Shown here: positions 54,727 through 62,922 of the stretch, one piece after another
How positions within the stretch are numbered: position 1 is the stretch's first letter
Layout: each line of letters begins with the position of its first letter
Assembly (NCBI RefSeq): GCF_003010955.1
Contig: NZ_PGGO01000026.1
Location: forward strand, 1 to 64,000
DNA: 64,000 bases
Reading direction: 5' to 3'
From: Phyllobacterium brassicacearum
Lineage (GTDB): Bacteria > Pseudomonadota > Alphaproteobacteria > Rhizobiales > Rhizobiaceae
Notes under the pieces: generated by a model
The model's input: only the letters and a program-made list of their open reading frames with translations
Told to the model about the DNA's origin: nothing
The model's database searches: none
Program-made: the position numbers and the translations under genes

Positions 54727-55563
54727 TCAACGGGCCATCAGGACGGGCAGTCGCGGCTCGTCCAACATCGATCGGGTCACTCCTCCGAAGATGCGCTCGC
54801 GCATGCGCGAATGACCGTAGCCACCCATGACAATAAGGTCGGCCGAGACGTCAATGGCATGCTGCTTGAGAACATCCGCGATGGCCTTGCCGCCACTTGG
54901 AAGGCGGTCCACCGTAGTCTTGACGCCGTGATGCGCGAGATAGGCCGCGATGTCGGCTCCTGGTTCAGGACCGCTCACGATTGAACTGGTATCCGGATCA
55001 ACCAGCGTGACGTGAACCTCTTCGGCAGAGATCATAATGTCGAGAGCCTCCCGGGCAGCGCGTGTGCATTCCACTCCCGAGTCCCATGCGAGAAGCACGC
55101 ATTTTGGACGCAGGGTGGGCTTACTGCCGTGCGGGACGATAAGGATCGGCCGACCCGACTCAAACAGCGCGCCGTCAACGACAGTCGTTATCATAAGGTC
55201 ATGTCGGAGCAGGCTGGAGCCAATGATTGTTGCATCCGTGTATCGGGCGTGCCTGCCGATCACGCGACTGATCCTGGCAGGTTCCGGGTATTCGTCGACT
55301 ACTGTCGCTGAAATATCGGCGTTCTTCACCATTGTTTCCACCGCGTCGACTCGTTTGCTGAGGGCCTCAAGATCGTCGTGCCGGTCCTTCAGCCATACGT
55401 CTGCGGTACCAATCGGGTAGTCACCAAGCGGCGGAAGCGTCGCGATAGCGATCACCACGACCGACAGTTGCGCGTTGATCTCCGCGCAAAGCGCGATGGC
55501 GGTATTGAGATCGTCGTCGTTCTGTTTGACATCAACGACACTCAGCAGGGTTTTGAAGGTCAT
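54727..55563 (-). CDS. Universal stress protein, two-domain
   Basis: 278 residues from ATG 55563 (MTFKTLLSVVDVKQNDDDLNTAI), GAGAAGAGAG upstream. It is closely similar along its whole length to the paralogue at 50659 (same length; LIVMGGYGHSRMRERIFGGVTRSMLDEPRLPVLMAR at the end, LLAWDSGVECTRAAREALDIMISAEEVHVTLVDPDTSS in the second domain). The same G in place of S/T occurs in the nucleotide loop. First gene of usp-PPOX; 66 bases from a FixK-type box. Role as for the other pair members: long-term survival under oxygen limitation is inferred. Confidence 0.92.
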   Translation of the reverse strand: MTFKTLLSVVDVKQNDDDLNTAIALCAEINAQLSVVVIAIATLPPLGDYPIGTADVWLKDRHDDLEALSKRVDAVETMVKNADISATVVDEYPEPARISRVIGRHARYTDATIIGSSLLRHDLMITTVVDGALFESGRPILIVPHGSKPTLRPKCVLLAWDSGVECTRAAREALDIMISAEEVHVTLVDPDTSSIVSGPEPGADIAAYLAHHGVKTTVDRLPSGGKAIADVLKQHAIDVSADLIVMGGYGHSRMRERIFGGVTRSMLDEPRLPVLMAR

Positions 55564-55629
55564 CTCTCTTCTCCAACGTGGGTCGAAAATCTGTTGGTTA
55601 ATGGATAACTCCGAAATCACATCTCGGCA

Positions 55630-55643
55630 TTGCGCTGGATCAA
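55630..55643. promoter_or_regulatory. FNR/FixK-type half-degenerate box TTGCGCTGGATCAA
   Basis: Right half ATCAA is exact; left half TTGCG deviates at two positions from TTGAT. The same 14 bases recur at 63818-63831, also before a usp gene. It lies 66 bases from the usp ATG at 55563. Confidence 0.7.
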
Positions 55644-55664
55644 ATGCGGCGCGATGACTCTGGA

Positions 55665-55678
55665 TTGATCCGAGTCAA
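55665..55678. promoter_or_regulatory. FNR/FixK-type box TTGATCCGAGTCAA
   Basis: One mismatch to TTGAT-N4-ATCAA (G for A). It is 77 bases from the flavodoxin ATG at 55756, so the divergent pair has one box per direction. Confidence 0.75.
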
Positions 55679-55755
55679 TGCATCTGGTTCCCGCATCGCG
55701 GAAGCTGAAGACCTCCGGAAATGAATTCCGGATGTTCGGACAAGGAGGCTTTGCC

Positions 55756-56316
55756 ATGAATTTCCTGGTGCTTTATTCGACCATCGAGGGTCAGACCCGC
55801 AAGATTGCCGAGGCCGTCGCCAGCCACCTGGAAACACAAAACCATATGGTCCTGTTAACCGATGCCAATCAAATCGGATTCGCAGATCCCGGGACTAGCG
55901 ACGGAGCCATCCTTTGTGCACCTGTCCATATCGGTCGCTATCCCGCCGCGTTTGTCCATTTTGCCCGGGACTGGTGCGAGATCCTCAACGGCATGCCCTC
56001 AGCCTTCATTTCCGTCTCGCTGTCGATCGCCAGTGCTGATGATGAAGAAAAAGCCGAGGCAAGGAATTATCCGTTGACGCTGACAGCTGAGACGGGCTGG
56101 AAACCGCAGTCCGTTCTTAACTGCGCCGGTGCTCTCAAATATACGGAATACGACTTTTTCAAACGCTGGATGCTCAAACGCATTGCCGCCGGCGAGGGCG
56201 GACCGATCGACACAAAGCACGATTACGAGCTGACCAATTGGACGGATGTGAAGCGCTTTGTCGATGACTTCTTGCAAGGTCTTCCCCAAGAACGCGATGC
56301 GGCAGGCGGGCAATGA
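55756..56316 (+). CDS. Flavodoxin-like protein, HemG/protoporphyrinogen-oxidase type
   Basis: 186 residues from ATG 55756, with AAGGAGG eight bases upstream. FLVLYSTIEGQTRKIAEAVASHL is the FMN phosphate loop (STIEGQT), DGAILCAPVHIGRYPAAFVHFARDWCEIL a flavodoxin strand-helix typical of HemG, and AGALKYTEYDFFKRWMLKRIAAGEGGPIDTKHDYELTNW the HemG ending. HemG oxidises protoporphyrinogen with a quinone acceptor, useful when oxygen is short. It fits the FixK-type box upstream. Stop overlaps the next small gene by ATGA. Confidence 0.88.
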   Translation: MNFLVLYSTIEGQTRKIAEAVASHLETQNHMVLLTDANQIGFADPGTSDGAILCAPVHIGRYPAAFVHFARDWCEILNGMPSAFISVSLSIASADDEEKAEARNYPLTLTAETGWKPQSVLNCAGALKYTEYDFFKRWMLKRIAAGEGGPIDTKHDYELTNWTDVKRFVDDFLQGLPQERDAAGGQ

Positions 56317-56513
56317 TTGGTTGGGCTGTAAGAGTCTTTCTCATTGTCGCCGGCACGATCACCGGATGGTTTGTTGCGCGCGACGCTACAAACTTCGGGG
56401 TTCTGCAGATGTTCATCATGTTGATGCTGATTACGATCACTGTTGCCGGAGTGGCATTGTGGCCGTTGCTGTTCAACTGGATTAAACAACGGAAATATCC
56501 GCCGAACCGCTAG
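56313..56513 (+). CDS. Small two-helix membrane protein coupled to the flavodoxin
   Basis: 66 residues. Two hydrophobic stretches (WAVRVFLIVAGTITGWFVA and FIMLMLITITVAGVALWPLLF) then a basic tail, QRKYPPNR. ATG lies within the ATGA of the preceding stop, so translation is coupled. Probably an inner-membrane partner of the flavodoxin/HemG enzyme, for instance an anchor near the quinone pool; this is inference from position. Confidence 0.75.
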   Translation: MIGWAVRVFLIVAGTITGWFVARDATNFGVLQMFIMLMLITITVAGVALWPLLFNWIKQRKYPPNR

Positions 56514-56779
56514 GCCGTGTTGAAAAAGCGGCCTCACAAGTTCACGGCAACCTTCTAAGAATTGTTTGGGTCCGCGGAGATCAAATGGATGCAAAGTGCC
56601 ACATCATAGAAATGTTGTACGTCCTGCGCGTTGGTCGTCCCTAGCGTGACATGATAAATAATATGGCATATGGACCTCCTCCAAGTTCGTTCAGGCGTAG
56701 GGCGAGCAACGCGTTTGGTAGTTCTGATTGAGACACCTTATTTGGATAGTCGAGGTGCTGACTGGAGGGCCAAAGCCGC
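56512..56779. other. Convergent gap with a small hairpin
   Basis: AGGCCG (56512-56517) pairs with CGGCCT (56529-56534) just after the small membrane protein's stop, without a T-run. The remaining ~245 bases to the end of the TauE gene carry no supported gene. Confidence 0.35.
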
Positions 56780-57562
56780 TTATCCAACGATCAATTGGAG
56801 CGCACTCCGATACAGCACGTACGAGGCGACGGCGAAAATTAGCGCTGCGAAGACGCGATTGAGGACGTTCTTGTGAACAGACAATCTCGTCGCAAGCAGC
56901 ATTCCGGCAAGACCTCCGGTGACACCCCCGCCAATGAACTCAGCTGCGAGTTGCCAATCGATCAGCCCGGACAGGGCGTAGTTAATTGCCGTGGCAAGGC
57001 CGAAAGTTCCGACCGCAAGCAAGGATGAGCCGACCGCATTGATCATCGGCATGCCTGTCGCAAGCATGAGGCCCGGCACGATGAGAAATCCGCCGCCGAT
57101 CCCGAAGAATCCCGACGCACCGCCGGCAGCAATGGCGACAATCGCCGTGATAAGGCACATGCGGCGATTGACCGGACGGACTTTAGTTGCATGCAGCTTG
57201 CTTGGCCGCAGCACGAGTGTTCCGACAACGAGCATCACCATGCCGAACAGGAAGAGCAGCCATATTGCGTCCATTGCCTTGCCGAGGCTCGAACCAGCGA
57301 AAGCACCGATCGCGCTAAGAAGCGCAAAGACAATGGCGCAGCGCCACCAGACATTGCCTTTCACCGCATGGCCGGTCAAGTTGGCAAAGGCATTGACTGA
57401 AACCGCAAGCGCACCCGTACCGATCGCGATATGCGGTTGCGTCACACCGACGACGTAGAGCAGCAGCGGCGTGGCGAGAATCGACCCACCCCCGCCGACC
57501 AGCCCCAGCATGAAGCCGACAAGTCCGCCGGAGCCGACCGCAGCGACGATGTTGGTTGTCAT
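56780..57562 (-). CDS. TauE/SafE-family permease
   Basis: 260 residues, about eight membrane segments with the two-fold motif of the family: GFMLGLVGGGGSILATPLLLYVVGV and GFFGIGGGFLIVPGLMLATGMPMINAVGSSLL. TauE proteins export or import sulfur-containing anions such as sulfite or sulfoacetate. Last gene of the Blh operon; ATG overlaps the preceding stop by ATGA. Here it is likely to export sulfite or thiosulfate made from persulfide oxidation. Confidence 0.9.
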   Translation of the reverse strand: MTTNIVAAVGSGGLVGFMLGLVGGGGSILATPLLLYVVGVTQPHIAIGTGALAVSVNAFANLTGHAVKGNVWWRCAIVFALLSAIGAFAGSSLGKAMDAIWLLFLFGMVMLVVGTLVLRPSKLHATKVRPVNRRMCLITAIVAIAAGGASGFFGIGGGFLIVPGLMLATGMPMINAVGSSLLAVGTFGLATAINYALSGLIDWQLAAEFIGGGVTGGLAGMLLATRLSVHKNVLNRVFAALIFAVASYVLYRSALQLIVG

Positions 57563-57993
57563 GATGCCCTCCGCGCGAGATAGCGGTCGTGAAGCATCAT
57601 CCCCGCGAGCATGAAGACAACAAAGAGCACGGACTGGATCAGGCCGAGCGACAGCGATGCGACGGCTGGTCCTGGGCAGAATCCAACAAGCCCCCAGCCA
57701 GCCCCGAAGATGGCGGAACCAATGATGAGAGGCGGATCAATTCTCTTGTTCGTGGGAACGTGGAATGTACGATCAAAGAGAGGGCGGCCCATGTGGCGCA
57801 TGACAAAAAAACCGCCCATGGCAACTGCCACCGCGCCGCCGAGAACGAAAGCAAGGCTCGGGTCCCACTCTCCAAAAATATCCAGGAAGCCCTGGACACG
57901 TGCCGGATCTAGCATACCGGAGAGGGACAGGCCAAACCCGAACACCAATCCCGCAGCCAGAGCCGCGAGAATCTGGGCCAATTGCGTTTTCAT
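57559..57993 (-). CDS. YeeE/YedE-type sulfur transporter, second half-size protein
   Basis: 144 residues from ATG 57993, four membrane segments. Typical motifs: GFGLSLSGMLDPARVQGFLDI and GAGWGLVGFCPGPAVASLS, the latter with the Cys that relays thiosulfate sulfur in YeeE-type proteins. This and the next gene each equal half of E. coli YeeE, so the channel is made of two chains. Both stops overlap neighbours by ATGA. A longer frame exists up to 58440 but reads through the previous gene and is rejected. Confidence 0.88.
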   Translation of the reverse strand: MKTQLAQILAALAAGLVFGFGLSLSGMLDPARVQGFLDIFGEWDPSLAFVLGGAVAVAMGGFFVMRHMGRPLFDRTFHVPTNKRIDPPLIIGSAIFGAGWGLVGFCPGPAVASLSLGLIQSVLFVVFMLAGMMLHDRYLARRAS

Positions 57994-58400
57994 CCGCCGA
58001 TACCCTTCAGAATTGTGACAGCAGCCACGCCGGTTGCAAGGAACGTCGCGACCGCCGCCACCGAGCGCGGCGAAAGCCGGGCAAGGCCAAGAACGCCATG
58101 GCCACTCGTGCAACCCGAACCCATACGCGATCCAAAGCCGACCAGCAGACCCGCACCGATAATCAGCGGCCAGGGAGCGATGATCGTAACCGTCGGCCAT
58201 TGCCCAAACAGACCCAGGAACAGCACTGGCCCCAACATCAGCCCAATGACAAAGGCGGCGTTCGTAACGATGCCGATGCCTTGAGCCAGCCGCCCGACGA
58301 TGCCGCTGATACCGGCCATCCGGCCGTTGAGCAGAAGAAGCATTGCTGCGGACAGTCCGATAAGCAAGCCGCCGCCGAGTGAAGATATATACGGGTTCAT
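57990..58400 (-). CDS. YeeE/YedE-type sulfur transporter, first half-size protein
   Basis: 136 residues, four membrane segments. Motifs: LLIGLSAAMLLLLNGRMAGISGIVGRL and GFGSRMGSGCTSGHGVLGLARLS, the Cys in GCTSGHG being the sulfur relay position. It forms a pair with the following gene. Starts at ATGA overlapping the bigR stop. Likely imports or exports a sulfur compound linked to persulfide stress. Confidence 0.9.
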   Translation of the reverse strand: MNPYISSLGGGLLIGLSAAMLLLLNGRMAGISGIVGRLAQGIGIVTNAAFVIGLMLGPVLFLGLFGQWPTVTIIAPWPLIIGAGLLVGFGSRMGSGCTSGHGVLGLARLSPRSVAAVATFLATGVAAVTILKGIGG

Positions 58401-58747
58401 GCCATCCCCGCATCTGAGCAGAAGATATCGTAGAGCGCACCGACCAGTTGGGCGGCCTTTTCGGCCGTCAGGCGATAGAATATTTGCTTGCCGTCACGGC
58501 GTGTCTCAACGATGTTTGCCTCCCGGAGCACAGTCAACTGCTGCGAGAGGGTTGGCTGATGGATGCCGAGCTTTGTCTCCAGTTCGCTTACAGAATACTC
58601 CCCCTCAACCAGCGTGCAGACCAGCATCAGGCGAGCAGGATGGGCGAGTGTCTTGAGAAGGTGTGCAACCTCCCCTGCCCGCGCCTCCATCCCGACGGGC
58701 GTCAAGCCGTTGTGAGAGATCTTCTTCATGTCCATATCGCTCACCAT
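58397..58747 (-). CDS. bigR: BigR-type ArsR-family persulfide-sensing repressor
   Basis: 116 residues. ArsR winged helix: LLKTLAHPARLMLVCTLVEGEYSVSELETKLGIHQPTLSQQLTVLREANIVETRRDGKQIFYRL. Cys44 in MLVCTLVEG and a second Cys near the end, DIFCSDAG, correspond to the two cysteines which in BigR of Xylella and Agrobacterium form the redox switch that releases DNA. Sits between blh and the transporters; start overlaps the blh stop (a second start, MDMKK at 58735, is possible). It should repress the operon from the inverted repeat at 60062. Confidence 0.92.
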   Translation of the reverse strand: MVSDMDMKKISHNGLTPVGMEARAGEVAHLLKTLAHPARLMLVCTLVEGEYSVSELETKLGIHQPTLSQQLTVLREANIVETRRDGKQIFYRLTAEKAAQLVGALYDIFCSDAGMA

Positions 58748-60036
58748 GTTGCCCCTTCCAGGGCATCAAGCGGGAATTTTAGATAGCGCCGGCCATTTTC
58801 TTCCGGCTCCGGCAAACGGCCGCCGCGCAGATTGACCTGCAGGGCATGCAAGATCAGTTTCGGCATCGACAGGGTTCGATCACGTTTCTCGCGCAGATCA
58901 ACGAAAGCGTCTTCATCAATGCCCTCAAGATGTGGATTCGAACGCTTCTGTTCGCCGACCGTGCTTTCCCAGCGGGGTGCACGTCCGTCCGGTTGATAAT
59001 CGTGCCCGGTAAAGAGCCGGGTTTTGTCCGGAAGTGCTAGAATATTCTGGATGGACTGCCACAGCGTCCGGGCGTCGCCACCGGGGAAGTCCGCGCGCGC
59101 GGTGCCGCCATCCGGCATGAAGATTGTATCGTGGACGAAAGCCGCATCACCGATGACATAGGTGATCGAGGCCAGCGTGTGACCCGGTGAAAACAGCACA
59201 TGGGCATCAATGGATCCAACCTTGAATTGGTCGCCATCCGCGAGAAGCAGGTCCCATTGCGAGCCATCCGTCCGGAGCGCGGGCCAGTTATAGATGTCCT
59301 TCCAGAGGCGTTGCACATCTACGACGTGTTCGCCAATGGCCGTCGGTGCCCCGGTCTTTTCCTTCAGATAGTGCGCTGCCGAGAAGTGGTCCGCATGGGG
59401 ATGGGTGTCGAGTATCCATTCAACGATGAGTTTCTTCTCCGCGACATAGGCGAGGATCGCATCGGCATTCCTGGTCGACGTCGAGCCCGACTTCTCATCG
59501 AAGTCGAGCACGGCATCGATGATGGCGCATTTGCCGGTGTCCGGATCAGAGGCAACATACTGGATGCTTGATGTACGCGGATCGAAGAAACCCTTCACCT
59601 GCGGTCGATGCGCATAATACCGTTCCAGCCATTTTACCGCCGAAGAGAGATCGAAACCGAAGCTCTGCCCGTAGGCAGAGATGTCGTTGGGCTTCATGCG
59701 GCCATCCAAAGCCTCCCCGAGCGCATGCAACAGGAGAGCACGCGTTCCGGTCTTGCAGTGGGCCAGCACCGGACCCTTTGCAACGGCCAAGGCCGATTGG
59801 AAGGCCCAGATGTCCGCCTCTGTGATAGTTGAGCCTGTCACCGGAATGAAGCTGTAGGAAAGTCCCGCCTGTTCCGCGCCGTCCCGCTCGGCAGCATTGC
59901 CCGCCTGCCCTGGTTCTTCCTCATCGGGTCGGGCGTTCACCACCAAGGCAAAGCCTTGATCGTGAAAGCACTGAAACTCGTGCAGGCTTGGTTGAGCTGA
60001 AACGGACAGGCGGTCGGATATTCTGGTGGTCTGCAT
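58741..60036 (-). CDS. blh: Bifunctional Blh protein: DUF442 sulfurtransferase/phosphatase domain and persulfide dioxygenase
   Basis: 431 residues from ATG 60036, with AGGAG eight bases upstream. Residues 1-110 are DUF442: VVNARPDEEE and LAHCKTGTRALLL, with the phosphatase/rhodanese-like Cys94. Residues ~150-390 are a metallo-beta-lactamase-fold persulfide dioxygenase: IDTHPHADHFSAAHYL (iron ligands), LFSPGHTLASITY, FTGHDY. The enzyme oxidises glutathione persulfide to sulfite and removes sulfide. First gene of blh-bigR-yeeE-yeeE-tauE; all following starts overlap. An upstream Met at 60105 would include the operator and is rejected. Confidence 0.93.
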   Translation of the reverse strand: MQTTRISDRLSVSAQPSLHEFQCFHDQGFALVVNARPDEEEPGQAGNAAERDGAEQAGLSYSFIPVTGSTITEADIWAFQSALAVAKGPVLAHCKTGTRALLLHALGEALDGRMKPNDISAYGQSFGFDLSSAVKWLERYYAHRPQVKGFFDPRTSSIQYVASDPDTGKCAIIDAVLDFDEKSGSTSTRNADAILAYVAEKKLIVEWILDTHPHADHFSAAHYLKEKTGAPTAIGEHVVDVQRLWKDIYNWPALRTDGSQWDLLLADGDQFKVGSIDAHVLFSPGHTLASITYVIGDAAFVHDTIFMPDGGTARADFPGGDARTLWQSIQNILALPDKTRLFTGHDYQPDGRAPRWESTVGEQKRSNPHLEGIDEDAFVDLREKRDRTLSMPKLILHALQVNLRGGRLPEPEENGRRYLKFPLDALEGATW

Positions 60037-60061
60037 GAAAGTCGCTCCTACGTGCGATTTG

Positions 60062-60094
60062 TTCAATATACATTTCGATATAATGTATATTGAA
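60062..60094. promoter_or_regulatory. BigR operator
   Basis: TTCAATATACATT at 60062-60074 and its exact reverse complement AATGTATATTGAA at 60082-60094, separated by seven bases; no mismatch in 13-bp arms. It is 26 bases upstream of the blh ATG. BigR operators of Agrobacterium and Xylella are A+T-rich repeats of this kind. The ~240 bases up to 60335 beyond it hold no gene supported. Confidence 0.85.
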
Positions 60095-60335
60095 GTCGTA
60101 TGCAAGTGAAGACTAATCCTGAAATCTATGAGTCAACTCGTGTCGTCGCATCACCAGGGCGAACGATCTGAACATCAATAGCGAAGCCTCTCGTCTCCTT
60201 CCGCGAGCATCTTGGCAGACATCGGCCACCAGCTTTGTCCACGGCCTCCAATCCCCTCTTCCTGCTTGAAAGCAATTCGCCGCAAAATGGACCGAGCTTC
60301 GTACCCAGCACAGGAACATAATCTACAGCCTGCAC

Positions 60336-62900
60336 CTAACCAATAATCCGTCGTACGGCTGGTAGTAACTTCAATAAGTCGAACATGAGCACCGCACTCA
60401 CAGCGGCACCCGCAGCGAGCACCGCCTGTACAATCGTCGGACTTGTGAAGCCGAACAATTCGGCCAAGTTGGACTGCAGAATGCAAATTGCAACGACCGA
60501 CGCTGCTATCGCTGAAGCGAGCCAGAACGCCATTCGCCCGCGCTCGAAAGGACGCAGGACGATCGTCTCGCGGCTGCTGTTAACTAACGCCAGTGACAAA
60601 TTCCCTGCAGTCACCGCGATAAAGGCCGCAGTTCGCGCCGCCTCGACGGTGGCCTCTTGCAGCAACAATCCTTTGTAAACGGCGAGACAAACGATAAGAA
60701 GCACAGCGCCCTGGAGCAGTCCAAACAATATCTGCGGCGGACCTGCCAGCGGATCGTCAACCGGACGCGGGCGTCGATCCATGACATCGCCTTCGGCCGG
60801 CGTGTGTTCAAAGACGATGGAACACATCGGATCTATGATCATCTCGATCACCACCACATGCGCCGGAAAGAAGAGCGGCGGCATGCCGGAGATCAGAGGC
60901 AGCAATGCGAGTCCAGCGATCGGAACGTGGATCGCCGAAATGTAGATCATCACTTTCCTCAGGTTGTCGAAGATGTGCCGTCCCATCTTCACTGCGCCGA
61001 CAATGCGTCCGAAGTCTTCGTCGAGGAGGACTATTCCCGCCGCCTCACGGGCAACGTCGGTGCCGCGTTTTCCCATCGCGATGCCGATATCCGCGGCCTT
61101 GAGCGCGGGCGCATCATTCACTCCGTCCCCTGTCATGGCAACGATCTCGCCCTGCCGTTTCAAAGCTTCAACAATTCGAAGTTTCTGTTCGGGCATGATG
61201 CGGGCAAAGACGTTTACGCAGACGACCAGCCGTTCCACCTCAGCATCGTCCGCACGTTCGAGCTCGTCGCCAGTAACGACGCCGTCTCTTGTGTCGATGC
61301 CGGCAGCCCTAGCGATCGCCAACGCCGTAGCCGGATAATCTCCTGTGATCATTTTGACCGAAACGCCCGCACGGAATGCTTCACATACAGCGGCAGGCAC
61401 GCTTGACCGCAAAGGATCCTCGAAGCCGACAAGCCCAGCAAAAGTGAAATCGAAATCGTGCTGTGATTCAGGCAGTTCATCCAGCGCCGTCGTCCCGATG
61501 CCAACGCAAAGGACACGCAAGCCTTTCTCTGCCATGGCCTGAACGTGTACCATGATCCTTGCCGCCTCTTCATCCTTGAGATGGCACAGATCAACGATGG
61601 CCTCCGGTGAACCCTTGCAGGCAACTGCAAAATTCCCGGCGTCGTTCTTCCAGGCGATGGACATTGCCAACAGTTCCGGCTTCAGGCCGTACTCGCGCAC
61701 CATCGGCCAATCCGTCGGATCATGTTCTCCGGCCCGCGACGCCAGTCCTGCGACCGCCTGATCCATCGGATCAATGGACGCATGCCCTGTCGCAAGCCAA
61801 GCGGCATCTACCAGCGGAAGGAAGGCTCGCGGTATGTCCCGCAAATCAGACTCGACTTCGAGTTGGTCAGTCAAAGTGTCGAGGAACCGAATGCGCATGC
61901 GGTTTTCGGTGAGGGTTCCGGTCTTGTCGACGCAAAGAACGGTGGCTGCCCCCAGAGTTTCAATGACGGCGGGCCGTCGGGCGAGAACCTTGATCCGTGC
62001 AAGCCGCCACGCACCGATAGCGAGGAAAATTGTCAGAACGACCGGAAATTCTTCGGGTAGCATCCCCATGGCAAGGGCGATGCCGGAGAGGACGCCCTGC
62101 AGCCAGTCTTCCCGGTAGACACCGTAGAAGACGATCAAGGCGCAACATACGACAACGGCCATACCGCCGAAAAGCCGAACGATCCGGTTCACTGATGTCT
62201 GGAGTCGGGTTCGTTCAACAACAATCGACGCCAACGATACCCCGATGCGCCCCGCACGGGTTCGCGGTCCGGTATCTGACACTGTCGCCGCCCCATGCCC
62301 CTTGACGACGAGGGTTCCGGAATAAATGAATGGTTGATCGTCGCCTCCTGGAACGGCAGCCAGCTCACCGCCGTCGCCCGCGCGCTTGCGGACGGGGACA
62401 CTCTCTCCCGTCAGCAGAGATTCATCGACAACCAGCCCGGCGTTGCTGATCAAAACTCCGTCGGCCGGAACACGCTCCCCTTCATCGAGCACCATGAGGT
62501 CGCCGGGAACGACCAAGTGCGCCGAAACGGTACACGCCTTGCCGTCGCGGAAGACACGCGCCAAGGGTGCGCCGAGCTTCCGCAGGGCAGCGAGCGCGTT
62601 CTCGCTTCTCTGATGCTGGTAGATGACAAGCCCGATGGTGAGAACAGCAAACCCGGCCAACAAGAGGCCTTCCGCGAGATCGCCTATCAAGAGATAAAGC
62701 GTCGCTGCCACGAGGAGCAGCAACAACATGGGCTCGGTCAGAATTTCTCTCGCGATACCAAGAATTGACCGGCCGGCGTCTTCCGGCATGGTGTTGGGGC
62801 CATACGTTTCAAGTTGACGTTTCGCTTCGGCGCTGGTCAGTCCCGCATATTGGGGACTCGAAATACGTGCCGAGCGGGCGATCGGTTCCAATATGTTCAC
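60336..62900 (-). CDS. P-type cation-transporting ATPase, P2-like (calcium/other cation)
   Basis: 854 residues. It starts at GTG 62900 (reads NILEPIARSARI), with AAAGGTGA before it; GTG 62921 right after the usp stop is an alternative. Features: GLTSAEAKRQLETYGPNTMPED (P2 N-terminal cation-ATPase region), TGESVPV, PEEFPVVLTIFLAIGAWRLAR (membrane ion-site region of the PMCA-like group), [15 protein letters not shown] with the phosphorylated Asp, [20 protein letters not shown] and C-terminal six-helix part. Substrate probably Ca2+ or Mg2+, unproven. Second gene of a usp-ATPase operon under the box at 63818. Confidence 0.88.
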   Translation of the reverse strand: MNILEPIARSARISSPQYAGLTSAEAKRQLETYGPNTMPEDAGRSILGIAREILTEPMLLLLLVAATLYLLIGDLAEGLLLAGFAVLTIGLVIYQHQRSENALAALRKLGAPLARVFRDGKACTVSAHLVVPGDLMVLDEGERVPADGVLISNAGLVVDESLLTGESVPVRKRAGDGGELAAVPGGDDQPFIYSGTLVVKGHGAATVSDTGPRTRAGRIGVSLASIVVERTRLQTSVNRIVRLFGGMAVVVCCALIVFYGVYREDWLQGVLSGIALAMGMLPEEFPVVLTIFLAIGAWRLARIKVLARRPAVIETLGAATVLCVDKTGTLTENRMRIRFLDTLTDQLEVESDLRDIPRAFLPLVDAAWLATGHASIDPMDQAVAGLASRAGEHDPTDWPMVREYGLKPELLAMSIAWKNDAGNFAVACKGSPEAIVDLCHLKDEEAARIMVHVQAMAEKGLRVLCVGIGTTALDELPESQHDFDFTFAGLVGFEDPLRSSVPAAVCEAFRAGVSVKMITGDYPATALAIARAAGIDTRDGVVTGDELERADDAEVERLVVCVNVFARIMPEQKLRIVEALKRQGEIVAMTGDGVNDAPALKAADIGIAMGKRGTDVAREAAGIVLLDEDFGRIVGAVKMGRHIFDNLRKVMIYISAIHVPIAGLALLPLISGMPPLFFPAHVVVIEMIIDPMCSIVFEHTPAEGDVMDRRPRPVDDPLAGPPQILFGLLQGAVLLIVCLAVYKGLLLQEATVEAARTAAFIAVTAGNLSLALVNSSRETIVLRPFERGRMAFWLASAIAASVVAICILQSNLAELFGFTSPTIVQAVLAAGAAVSAVLMFDLLKLLPAVRRIIG

Positions 62901-62922
62901 CTCGTCACCTTTGGGTACCACG

